Positions 44,156-52,514 of a DNA stretch of 64,000 nt are shown piece after piece (positions within the stretch are counted from its first letter, which is position 1; every line of letters starts with the position of its first letter). Origin of the DNA: Litorimonas sp964610115. Its GTDB lineage: Bacteria; Pseudomonadota; Alphaproteobacteria; Caulobacterales; Maricaulaceae. Below the pieces are notes generated by a model. That model saw only the letters and a list, made by a program, of their open reading frames with translations. It was not told where the DNA came from and ran no database searches. The stretch spans positions 26,352 to 90,351 of the forward strand of contig CAZSUW010000002.1 of NCBI GenBank assembly GCA_964610115.1, written 5' to 3'. The translations under genes were made by a program, and so were the position numbers.

Positions 44156-45678
44156 CTTCTACCCTTCCCGATCATCATATCAAAGACATCATTATCGTTG
44201 GTGGGGGAACAGCAGGCTGGATGACCGCCGCTGCCCTATCGCGATTGCTCGATACCAAAAAAGTGAACATCACCCTGATCGAAAGCGAGCAAATCGGAAC
44301 CGTCGGGGTTGGCGAGGCCACTATTCCTCATATTCAATATTTCAATAAGCTACTCGGCCTGCACGAAGACGATTTCGTCCGTCAAACGAATGCAACGTTC
44401 AAGCTCGGCATTGAATTCAACGATTGGGGCCATATCGGCGAAAGCTATTTCCACTCGTTCGGAAGCTACGGCTTGCCTATGAACGGCGTGCGTTTTCACC
44501 ACTATTGGATGCGTCATCTGCGAGAGCGGCAAGGCCAGTCCGCCCCGATCGAGGCCTATAATCTTCAGTGCTTAGCTGCGTCTGCCAAGAAATTCCAACG
44601 GCCTGTCAACCTACGGAAATCTCCGCTCAGCACGATCACGTATGCGTTTCAGTTCGATGCGTCACTTTACGCGAACTTCATGCGTCAATTTGCGGAATCC
44701 CGTGGTGTAAAGCGCGTGGAAGGCCGCATTATCGACGTCAAAAAAAATGCTGAAACAGGTCATGTTCGCAGCGTAGGGCTGGACAATAGCACAGAATACG
44801 CCGCCGACTTTTTTATAGACTGCTCTGGCTTTAGGGGCTTGCTCATCGAACAAACGCTTAAAACAGGCTATCATGACTGGTCAGACTTTTTACCCTGTAA
44901 CCGTGCTGTTGCCCAAGCGTGTGAGCGTATCGACGACCCGCTTCCGTTTACGCGGGCCACAGCTAAGCAGGCTGGCTGGCAATGGCGCATTCCATTGCAA
45001 TCCAGAACAGGGAATGGCCATGTCTATGCGGGTGAATTTATCGACGATGATGCGGCCCTTAAAGTTCTACAGGATGGGATGGATGGCCCGTTGATCGGAA
45101 CGCCTAATTTTCTGCGTTTTACCACGGGAATACGTCGTAAGGTTTGGAACGGAAATGTGCTCGCAATGGGCCTAGCGGCAGGGTTTCTTGAACCGCTGGA
45201 ATCGACCTCAATCCATTTGATCCAAACCGCAATCGCCCGGTTGATGACGCTCTTCCCGGATCGACGCTTTGATGCATCTACACAGGATCGTTTCAATAGC
45301 TTAACCCGTTTGGAATATGAACAAGTTCGCGATTTTCTTGTTTTGCATTACAAAGTGACACGTCGCGATGACAGCGAGTTTTGGCGGTATTGTCGCGATA
45401 TGGCGATTCCAGATACGCTCCAAGCCCGATTGGATTGCTATAATGAGTCGGCACGGATTTATCGCGAAGGTGCAGAGATTTTCGGCGAAGACAGTTGGTT
45501 TGCGGTAATGCATGGCCAAGGACTTGTGCCAGAGCGGTATCACCCCATGGCCGACGTTATGCCTGCAGATGAACTCGATAAGCGTTTATCAGATATGCGG
45601 ACAACCTGGGCCGCTTGCTTAGACTCAATGCCGTCGCATCAAGACTTTATTGACGATCACTGTCGCGCTGCAGCTTGA
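44152..45678 (+). CDS. Flavin-dependent tryptophan-halogenase-family protein 4
   Basis: A 508-residue protein with GGGTAGW, Lys84 in ATFKLGIEFNDWG, WQWRIP and LEPLEST all intact. It is the last gene of the four and is followed 22 bp later by a strong terminator. Together with gene 1 it has a VGVGEAT(I/L)PHI segment near residue 52 shared by the family. Confidence 0.88.
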   Translation: MTSTLPDHHIKDIIIVGGGTAGWMTAAALSRLLDTKKVNITLIESEQIGTVGVGEATIPHIQYFNKLLGLHEDDFVRQTNATFKLGIEFNDWGHIGESYFHSFGSYGLPMNGVRFHHYWMRHLRERQGQSAPIEAYNLQCLAASAKKFQRPVNLRKSPLSTITYAFQFDASLYANFMRQFAESRGVKRVEGRIIDVKKNAETGHVRSVGLDNSTEYAADFFIDCSGFRGLLIEQTLKTGYHDWSDFLPCNRAVAQACERIDDPLPFTRATAKQAGWQWRIPLQSRTGNGHVYAGEFIDDDAALKVLQDGMDGPLIGTPNFLRFTTGIRRKVWNGNVLAMGLAAGFLEPLESTSIHLIQTAIARLMTLFPDRRFDASTQDRFNSLTRLEYEQVRDFLVLHYKVTRRDDSEFWRYCRDMAIPDTLQARLDCYNESARIYREGAEIFGEDSWFAVMHGQGLVPERYHPMADVMPADELDKRLSDMRTTWAACLDSMPSHQDFIDDHCRAAA

Positions 45679-45700
45679 GTTAGCTGATATTGTGAAATGG

Positions 45701-45729
45701 AAAAAGCCCGCATTGTGCGGGCCTTTTTT
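45701..45729 (+). terminator. Intrinsic terminator of the halogenase operon
   Basis: GCCCGCA-TTG-TGCGGGC followed by CTTTTTT, preceded by an A-run. A 7-bp perfect stem. Confidence 0.9.
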
Positions 45730-45743
45730 GTGAAGTTTCGAAT

Positions 45744-45769
45744 TAAAAAAGGGGCCAACAGGCCCCTTT
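45744..45769 (-). terminator. Intrinsic terminator of the TonB receptor gene
   Basis: AAAGGGGCC-AACA-GGCCCCTTT; on the minus strand it is followed by a T-run, at the end of the convergent receptor gene. Confidence 0.9.
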
Positions 45770-45793
45770 AAGTTTCAGATCAAATCGCTTTAC

Positions 45794-48700
45794 TTAGAAG
45801 GCGTAGCGTAGACCCACACGGATCCGGCGATCGCCCACAAAGCTCGTCCGGCCAAAGCGCTGGCCTGACGCGTCGATCTGCTGCTCGGCATTTGCTTTGG
45901 TGTCGAGAATGTTCGCCACCTGAGCGCGGAACTGCAGGCTGTCATTGATGTCCCATTTGAAGGAGCCATCAAGATAACCGCGATCCGTTTGGAAGATCGG
46001 GTTACCCGTCACGAAGTCGCGGTAATCCGACAGATATTCTGAGCGCCAGTTATAGGCGAGGCGGATTTCAACTTCATTAGACTGATAAATCCCGATAACG
46101 TTGGCCGCATGCTCAGACAGGCCTAGGAAGTTATTCACACCATAGCGAAAAATGCGTTCGAAACTATCGGGAGTGCCGTCACCATCGGCATCAACAACCG
46201 GCAGAGGCGCATTCGTTTCCGCATCAATGTAGGTGTAGTTCGCCTGTAGGCCGAGATTACCAAGCAAGCCTGGTAAGAAGTCATAGAATTGCTGATAAGC
46301 GAGTTCGAAACCTTGGATGTTGGCTTCGTCCTGGTTCAAATCACCGTTGAAGACGACGGGAACCTGATTGCCATCCAACGTCAGCACTTCTTGCGTTGCC
46401 GATCCGAAGATGATGTTGTTTGTAATGTCCTTGCGGAACAGAGACGCCGTGAATGAGTTCTCATCACCGAAGTAATATTCAAACGACAGATCATAATTGT
46501 CGGATAAAATTGGCTTCAAGTTTGGATTGCCGCCAAAGACATTGATCTGTGTTGTAACGATATCGAGTGGCTCACGTGTTGCACCCGGCATCACGACCTC
46601 GTCTTCATCGAAAACAAAACGATTTGCCACCACGGCTGTCTGTGTACTGCGCAGCTGAGCAATGTTTGGCCGCGTGATGGCTTGACTTGCCGCCAAGCGA
46701 ATTAGCATCTCATCATTGAGATTCCACTTCACGTTGAGCGATGGCAGCCAGCGGTCATCGCTGTTAAATGTACCACTTTGTGAAATTGGCGCCTGCTCGG
46801 AATAAGCGACGGCTTCAGGGATGAATGCCTGTAAGCGTGCATTATTGTCCGCATCGTTCCCGAGCAGCGAAATAAACCCGCGCTCACCAACACCTTCTGT
46901 GTCTGTATTCGAGTAACGAACACCGATATTGGCGTCGACAGACATGCCGTTATCAAATTCGTTACCGAAGTTGAGGCGAGCATAGAAGTTTTGCGTTGAT
47001 TCAGTCACTTCCCCAACGGTGCCCCGACCGTAATCAACGACTCCGTTTGACCGGAGTGGATTCCAATCCCGGCTGGCCGTGGATGGATCAGCATTCAGAG
47101 AGTTAACAAAAGCATCATAATTCCGTATCAAAATACGATCCGGGAAAATGACTTGCGTGTTGTCACCTTGGAAGACGCCACCGCGGAAGAAGTCGGCGAA
47201 GTCAACAGCTTCGAAACGAACATTCTCTAGGCCTGAGTAAGGGAGGTAGCCGCCCGACCATGGCGGGGCAACGGATGCCCAGTTCAAGCCGGCTTGACGA
47301 TTGATCTGTTCACGCTCCGCGATACGAGCGCCGAACTGAACAGAATCGAACCAACCGTCATTGTCGAATTCATACTCAACGTCGCCCCGGATTGCGAACA
47401 TATCGCCTTCATTATCTTCGAACTGATCGGCTGCGAATAGAAGGTAAGCATTACTTGGGGCATTCAATTCGCCACCACCTGTGGTCGCACCACCAGCGCG
47501 AACAAACGGATTGCTAGCCGGATTTCGGATCAACGTCACTTGAGGATCATCAAGATCAGCGTTAAAGTTGAAGTCCGAGAAGAAGCGAGAGCCGACCCAG
47601 AGACGCTCTAACGTCGCTTCGGCTGTCGTCACATGACCATCTAAGTTGATAAAGAGTTGGTCGGTCGGACGCCACTTAATGTTTAGAGAAAGATCATCTG
47701 TTTCAGCCGTTGTGACCTGATTAATACCAAGGTTCGTAAACGGCGCACCGGCGGCCCCCGTCCAGTCCCTTAAGTTGTTTGAAATTATACCTGATTCGTA
47801 GATACCCGCGTCGATAACCTGCGTCTGTTCACAGGTAGGGTTGGCGGGCGTAGGATCATTAGAACCATTACATTGCGCCAGACCTTCTGACGTGAAAGGT
47901 GCAAAGGTTGCATCGCTTAGCTCAAACTGATTCCAGCTTTCGCCATCAGGGAACCATTCCAATGTCCGTTCATTGGTATCAACTTCGTTTCTAATCAGTG
48001 CATATTTACCCGTCACACGCAAAGTCTGATCGGGGTTTTCCCACTGTCCAGCGAGGTAGTAGCTGTCGCGAGAGCGATCAACTTCGTTTGTCCGAGCTTG
48101 GAATCCGCCAGGCAGCGCAATCGTTCCGCCATTCGCCGCGAAAGGAACAATTTGTCCGATCTGGAAACCATTGAGGTCAGACTTTAGTTCTGAGCGGGAG
48201 AACGAGCCCAAGAGACCAAATTCGCCTGCATCCGTGTCCCAGCGATTACCATAAAGTGCACTGATATCGGGAGACACTTCCTTGCGAAGGTCGGTATAGG
48301 TCGCGTCAAGCGTCAGGACACCTGTCTGCCCCGGGCGATCAAATGGTTCCAATGTGCGAAGGTTAATCGTACCGCCAATACCGCCTTCGATAAGATCAGC
48401 AGACGTATTCTTGTAAACGTCAACGGCACCGATTAGTTCTGGTGGGATCGTACCGAAGTCGAGTGAACGACCACCGTTAGCTGAGAAACCGTCACGGCCG
48501 TTAAGCTCGGAGCGAACGAGCGTCAGACCACGGATCAAATTGCCGCCACCTTCAGGGGAGGGGAAGTCGCCACCGTCATTGCCGAGATTAATCCGCTGCA
48601 CCACAACACCCGGTACGCGCGCCAAGGCTTCAGCGACTGATAAGTCAGGAAGTGTTGAAACATCTGACGCTGTGATTGAGTCGACGGCTGTATCAGCATC

Positions 48701-48889
48701 GCGCTTGATGTCTCGCGCCGCTTTTAGAGCCTGGCGAATACCGGTCGCAACGACCTCATCCACTTCTTCTTCTGCTGCATCCGTCGTTCCGGCGTCTTGC
48801 GCCATCGCCTGTGGCGCCATGGCAATGAGTGCCAGTGAAGCCGTCGTGGAGAGAAGCAAACGCTTCAATAGATCATCACGTGATGTCAT
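45794..48889 (-). CDS. TonB-dependent outer membrane receptor (Xanthomonas/Caulobacter type, glycan uptake)
   Basis: A receptor of about 1031 residues. It has a signal peptide (LLLSTTASLALIAMAPQAMAQ), a TonB-box-like VDEVVATGIRQAL and a plug domain with VDSITASDVSTLPDLSVAEALARVPGV, then a long beta-barrel ending in aromatic Phe (RVGLRYAF). This matches the TIGR01782 group that imports oligosaccharides. The start at 48889 is inferred from the signal peptide and a GGGGAC upstream; the open frame extends 32 codons further. It is downstream of the GH3 gene on the same strand and convergent to the halogenase genes. Confidence 0.92.
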   Translation of the reverse strand: MTSRDDLLKRLLLSTTASLALIAMAPQAMAQDAGTTDAAEEEVDEVVATGIRQALKAARDIKRDADTAVDSITASDVSTLPDLSVAEALARVPGVVVQRINLGNDGGDFPSPEGGGNLIRGLTLVRSELNGRDGFSANGGRSLDFGTIPPELIGAVDVYKNTSADLIEGGIGGTINLRTLEPFDRPGQTGVLTLDATYTDLRKEVSPDISALYGNRWDTDAGEFGLLGSFSRSELKSDLNGFQIGQIVPFAANGGTIALPGGFQARTNEVDRSRDSYYLAGQWENPDQTLRVTGKYALIRNEVDTNERTLEWFPDGESWNQFELSDATFAPFTSEGLAQCNGSNDPTPANPTCEQTQVIDAGIYESGIISNNLRDWTGAAGAPFTNLGINQVTTAETDDLSLNIKWRPTDQLFINLDGHVTTAEATLERLWVGSRFFSDFNFNADLDDPQVTLIRNPASNPFVRAGGATTGGGELNAPSNAYLLFAADQFEDNEGDMFAIRGDVEYEFDNDGWFDSVQFGARIAEREQINRQAGLNWASVAPPWSGGYLPYSGLENVRFEAVDFADFFRGGVFQGDNTQVIFPDRILIRNYDAFVNSLNADPSTASRDWNPLRSNGVVDYGRGTVGEVTESTQNFYARLNFGNEFDNGMSVDANIGVRYSNTDTEGVGERGFISLLGNDADNNARLQAFIPEAVAYSEQAPISQSGTFNSDDRWLPSLNVKWNLNDEMLIRLAASQAITRPNIAQLRSTQTAVVANRFVFDEDEVVMPGATREPLDIVTTQINVFGGNPNLKPILSDNYDLSFEYYFGDENSFTASLFRKDITNNIIFGSATQEVLTLDGNQVPVVFNGDLNQDEANIQGFELAYQQFYDFLPGLLGNLGLQANYTYIDAETNAPLPVVDADGDGTPDSFERIFRYGVNNFLGLSEHAANVIGIYQSNEVEIRLAYNWRSEYLSDYRDFVTGNPIFQTDRGYLDGSFKWDINDSLQFRAQVANILDTKANAEQQIDASGQRFGRTSFVGDRRIRVGLRYAF

Positions 48890-49030
48890 CGAGTATAGTC
48901 CCCTATATAAGTTAGCGCGTTTCGCGTCTTTTTTTGTCTCGGCCATGGTCGCGCCAATGTTACCGCCAACATGGCTTCGCCACACACATGACTAAATGTC
49001 AATCAGAAGCGTCGAGAAAGCGATGAAATT

Positions 49031-49049
49031 TTTACAGTGCCGTGGTAAA
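49031..49049. promoter_or_regulatory. Imperfect inverted repeat upstream of the TonB receptor
   Basis: TTTACAGTGCCGTGGTAAA has perfect TTTAC/GTAAA ends and a G/C-rich centre (6 of 9 arm positions pair). It lies in the 227-bp region between the GH3 stop and the receptor start and could be an operator for the local LacI protein. Confidence 0.35.
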
Positions 49050-49116
49050 TCCGCCACAGGTAGCGGGGAAAAATTGACGTTCTCCCCGAAAATCCTCTCG
49101 AAACGGCACAAGTCCA

Positions 49117-51618
49117 CTAGTTATCGCAACGAATAGACTCGGCACTTTCTTGGCCGAGTCGTACATCCGCAATCCCGATCGCATTGCCTGCCTTCCCACG
49201 GATCGCCATGGCCGTTTTCATAAACTCCAGATTAGCGCCGGCTTTCGCCGCACATCTGAGGCTGATGCGCGTTTCTGTCCATTCATCATCCAAAGGGATT
49301 GGCTGGTAAGCATTACAGTCGGGCAGTTCGACGCAACCAGCCGCAATGTCGATTATAGCAGGCTCACCAAAACTGCGGCCCATGAAGACCAACTCCATCG
49401 CACCATTCGCTTCACGCGAATAGTCTTTTGAATAGGCGGAATAGATGGCAAACACGCTATCGTCTGTAAAATCCAAACGCAGCGCATCTTCTTGTGCGGC
49501 CATATCCGTCGCAGCAATCCGCAAAGCGGCCCCATTATGCGGCAAAGTGATAGGTGAGCCATTCTCCGTCAGGCGGAACGGCTGCGGCACTAATCCTTTG
49601 TCGAAAAATACATTGCGGTCTGCCGCGGCCTCAACACCACCTTCTTCCGATAATGCTGGAACAGTGCCCGGCTCCGCATAGCTTAGGCCATAACCCAGCG
49701 GAAATTGCGGATCATAATTCGGGTGACGCGCATTCAGCTGGGCTTGTGTCGCATCTTTGGGCCAAGAGAAACTCAATCGGCCGGTGAAATCATAAGATGG
49801 ATCTGTCTGAAGCAATAAGTCCACCAAACCCGCTGGCTCACTTCCCGGCAGGAAAGCCGCGACAAAAGCGTCAGAATCATTGATTTCCGGATTTGTCCAA
49901 AGCGGACGCCCTGAGATGAAAACTGATATGACAGGCAACCCGGCCGCGCGGATCGTCTCCAAACGTTGCGGGTCAAAATCATTCGGCGTGAAATCGACAT
50001 TCTCTCGATCACCTTGAAATTCAGCATAGGGGTCTTCGCCGTAAACAGCGATCACAACGTCAGCATCGTCTGGAATATTGGCCCCGTCAGCATCAAAACT
50101 AACGGTTCCGCCATTCGTTTCAGCCATGCGTGTCAAGGCTGTCAGAAAGCTCTCACCATTCGGGAAGTCTGAGTTAGGATGACCCCGACCTTGCCAGGAC
50201 AAGGTCCACCCGCCGGCAAATTTCGAAATCCTATCCGCACCGGGACCGACCACATGGATTTTCGCGCCCGGCGCTATTGGCAGTGTTTCATTTTCGTTCT
50301 TTAGCAGGACCGCAGACTTACGCACCGCTTCACGGGCCAAGGCGCGGTGTTCTGGTGATCCCAAACGGGACATATCACCGGCCAGCGGCCTTTCGCTTGG
50401 CTTTACTGTTTCAAAAAGACCGCTTTGGACCTTGACGCGCAAAATACGACGCACTGCATCATCGAGCCGCTCCATCGGAATCGTGCCCTCTTGCACATGA
50501 CGCAAAGTGGATTCGTAAAGGCCCTTCCAGCTGTCTGGTGCCATGTACATGTCCAGTCCCGCATTCAGAGACTGCGGACAGTCTGTGGCGGTGCAGCCTG
50601 GAATGAGGGCGTGACCGTTCCAATCACCGATCACAAAGCCATTAAAGTTCATCCGCTCCTTCAGAACGTCAGTCATGAGCTCTTTCTGGCCGTGCATGGG
50701 CTGACCTTGCCACGCCGAAAAGCTGGCCATGACAGATTGCGTGCCAGCTGCGATCGCAGTTTCATATCCCGGTAAGTGCATATCGCGAAGTTCTTCTTGG
50801 GAAATGCGCGCGTCGCCTTGGTCAACACCGTCAAATGTGCCGCCATCGCCAAGAAAGTGCTTCGCAGTTGAAACGACCCGCTCGGCTTGCATGAAAGCAT
50901 CAGAGCCCCATTCGCCTTGCAAGCCTTCAACAATCGCGCCACCATAGCTCTTCACGATCTCAGGGTCCTCAGAGAAACCTTCATAGCCCCGACCCCAGCG
51001 ATCATTTTGCGGAACAGCGAGCGTCGGCGCAAATGTCCAATCATGGCCGGTAACGCGCAGTTCCACCGCTGTTGCGGCAGCAATGCGCTTCACCAGATCA
51101 GGATCACGCGCAGCCCCAAGACCCACATTATGCGGATAAACAATACCCCCCACGACATTTGTGTGGCCATGCACCGCATCAATACCCCAAAGGGTCGGGA
51201 TGGCGACCTCTACGCCTTCTGTATCGAGGGAGGCGAGGTAATATTCGTCAGCCGCCGCTAACCAGTCAGAGACCTCCGCATAGGGCTTATCCCCCGGAGC
51301 GGAATTCCCGCCAGATAGAACCGAGCCCAGGCGATAGTTTTTCACGTCTTCCGGCGTCAGGGAATTGCTATCACCCTGAATGACTTGGCCAACCTTTTGT
51401 TTGAGCGTCATTTTCGACAGCAGGTCGTCGACACGGGCTTCGACAGCGGGTTCAAGCGCAAGCTCCGGTAAAGTCGGCCAAATAGCTGGATTGATGACGG
51501 TTGGATCGGCGCTAAGGTCCGCAAGGTCGTCAGCTTCTGAGTTTGCCGACCCCGTGCAGGCGATGAGCGCGAAAGCCGACGCTCCAATAAGACAACGTTT
51601 TATTATGGTCTGCGGCAA
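49117..51618 (-). CDS. GH3-family beta-glucosidase/exo-glucanase lipoprotein
   Basis: A hydrolase of 833 residues. It has a lipoprotein signal (SAFALIAC), the GH3 barrel with PTLWGIDAVHGHTN, TAKHFLGDGGT and the nucleophile Asp332 in GFVIGDWNGH, the second alpha/beta domain (GPGADRISKFAGGWT) and a C-terminal beta-sandwich like ExoP. It probably cleaves beta-glucosides brought to the periplasm. The start is set at a TTG (51618) because GGGGAGG lies 5 nt upstream; the next in-frame ATG at 51651 has no ribosome site. It stands divergent from a small secreted partner. Confidence 0.92.
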   Translation of the reverse strand: MPQTIIKRCLIGASAFALIACTGSANSEADDLADLSADPTVINPAIWPTLPELALEPAVEARVDDLLSKMTLKQKVGQVIQGDSNSLTPEDVKNYRLGSVLSGGNSAPGDKPYAEVSDWLAAADEYYLASLDTEGVEVAIPTLWGIDAVHGHTNVVGGIVYPHNVGLGAARDPDLVKRIAAATAVELRVTGHDWTFAPTLAVPQNDRWGRGYEGFSEDPEIVKSYGGAIVEGLQGEWGSDAFMQAERVVSTAKHFLGDGGTFDGVDQGDARISQEELRDMHLPGYETAIAAGTQSVMASFSAWQGQPMHGQKELMTDVLKERMNFNGFVIGDWNGHALIPGCTATDCPQSLNAGLDMYMAPDSWKGLYESTLRHVQEGTIPMERLDDAVRRILRVKVQSGLFETVKPSERPLAGDMSRLGSPEHRALAREAVRKSAVLLKNENETLPIAPGAKIHVVGPGADRISKFAGGWTLSWQGRGHPNSDFPNGESFLTALTRMAETNGGTVSFDADGANIPDDADVVIAVYGEDPYAEFQGDRENVDFTPNDFDPQRLETIRAAGLPVISVFISGRPLWTNPEINDSDAFVAAFLPGSEPAGLVDLLLQTDPSYDFTGRLSFSWPKDATQAQLNARHPNYDPQFPLGYGLSYAEPGTVPALSEEGGVEAAADRNVFFDKGLVPQPFRLTENGSPITLPHNGAALRIAATDMAAQEDALRLDFTDDSVFAIYSAYSKDYSREANGAMELVFMGRSFGEPAIIDIAAGCVELPDCNAYQPIPLDDEWTETRISLRCAAKAGANLEFMKTAMAIRGKAGNAIGIADVRLGQESAESIRCDN

Positions 51619-51658
51619 CAGAACCTCCCCTGAATTTCCTGTTTTCAGCATCTATTCA

Positions 51659-51674
51659 TTAATGCTAGCGTTAA
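51659..51674. promoter_or_regulatory. Operator-like palindrome in the GH3 divergent promoter
   Basis: TTAATGCTAGCGTTAA is symmetric at 14 of 16 positions around CTAG and lies between the divergent GH3 and secreted-protein genes. Length and symmetry fit a LacI-family site. The LacI protein at 38378 is the nearest candidate reader. Confidence 0.5.
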
Positions 51675-51772
51675 CACGTGGCCATAGTCACCGACTCTGG
51701 TCGCGTCAATTCTCTCGTTAAGCGGCAAAAGACCGCTCGCGACCAAGTATATAAAATATGGGGAAAATCGTG

Positions 51773-52366
51773 ATGACGTTTAGACATTTAAGCCGTACGG
51801 TTTGCGCCGCTGCTGTAATGAGTGCCATGACCATGTTTACGGCAACAGCAACGCCAGCGCTTGCACAAGACGACGCGGCGCTTTCGGCCCTTGATGCAGC
51901 CATCCCAGGTACACTTTTGCACAATCCATATGAAGCCAATTGGGACGCTGGCGGCAATGACATTCGATCTAAAGTGATTGACGCCGAAGGTTTAGCATCA
52001 GGACAAGCCATCAGCACGCGCATCAAAAAACGCCAAGACAAACCGTGGGATAGTTATCTGCGCTTTGACGTGCCGCAGGCGATCAATAAGGGTGACAAGA
52101 TCCAAGTGATTTACTGGGCGCGGACAGCGAAAGCCCCCAAAGGCTCCGAGCGTGCGAAAGTTTCTATGTATCTGGGGCGGAATGTCGACCCTTATGATAA
52201 CGTTTTTGCGAAAGATTTCGAACCTAACACAGAATGGGAAATGAAAAGCTTCACGGGCACGGCAACGTCAAATTTTCCTGCCGGTTCTGTAAAGCTGGAA
52301 TATCAACTCGGCAAAGCCAAGCAGACGGTGGAATTTGGCCCCGTCTATGTTTCCCGTCTTAATTAA
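51773..52366 (+). CDS. Secreted beta-sandwich protein, possible carbohydrate-binding partner of GH3
   Basis: A 197-residue exported protein. A signal peptide ends near PALAQ, and the rest reads as a galactose-binding-like/CBM beta-sandwich (WDSYLRFDVPQAINKGDKIQVIYWARTAKAP, VSMYLGRNVDPYDN, GSVKLEYQLGKAKQTVEFGPVYV). Its fold would be like the C-terminal domain of the divergent GH3 gene, and both start from one promoter region. The start at 51773 has GGGGA 9 nt before it; an upstream ATG at 51758 has no ribosome site. A direct sugar-binding role is an inference. Confidence 0.6.
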   Translation: MTFRHLSRTVCAAAVMSAMTMFTATATPALAQDDAALSALDAAIPGTLLHNPYEANWDAGGNDIRSKVIDAEGLASGQAISTRIKKRQDKPWDSYLRFDVPQAINKGDKIQVIYWARTAKAPKGSERAKVSMYLGRNVDPYDNVFAKDFEPNTEWEMKSFTGTATSNFPAGSVKLEYQLGKAKQTVEFGPVYVSRLN

Positions 52367-52389
52367 CCTGACGTCGCTTTAAAAAACGA

Positions 52390-52414
52390 GGTCGTCCGTG
52401 CCCTGCGGACGACC
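52390..52414. other. Perfect 9-bp hairpin without a T-tract
   Basis: GGTCGTCCG-TGCCCTG-CGGACGACC, just after the secreted beta-sandwich gene. A run of six A precedes it, so it would terminate on the minus strand, yet no minus-strand gene ends here. It may still act as an mRNA stabiliser or stop signal. Confidence 0.5.
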
Positions 52415-52514
52415 GTATCAAACCGCAACATAAATTTCGGTTTGGTCCTTTCGGAATCCCTCGCGCCTTTACAGCGTTTTCCTTATGACCTGCGGAATAA
52501 GGAAAATGGATGAC

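Noticed and set aside
39656..45678. Halogenated natural product biosynthesis cluster
   Set aside because: No NRPS, PKS, flavin reductase or other biosynthetic gene nearby; the context is a LacI/TonB/GH3 glycan locus.
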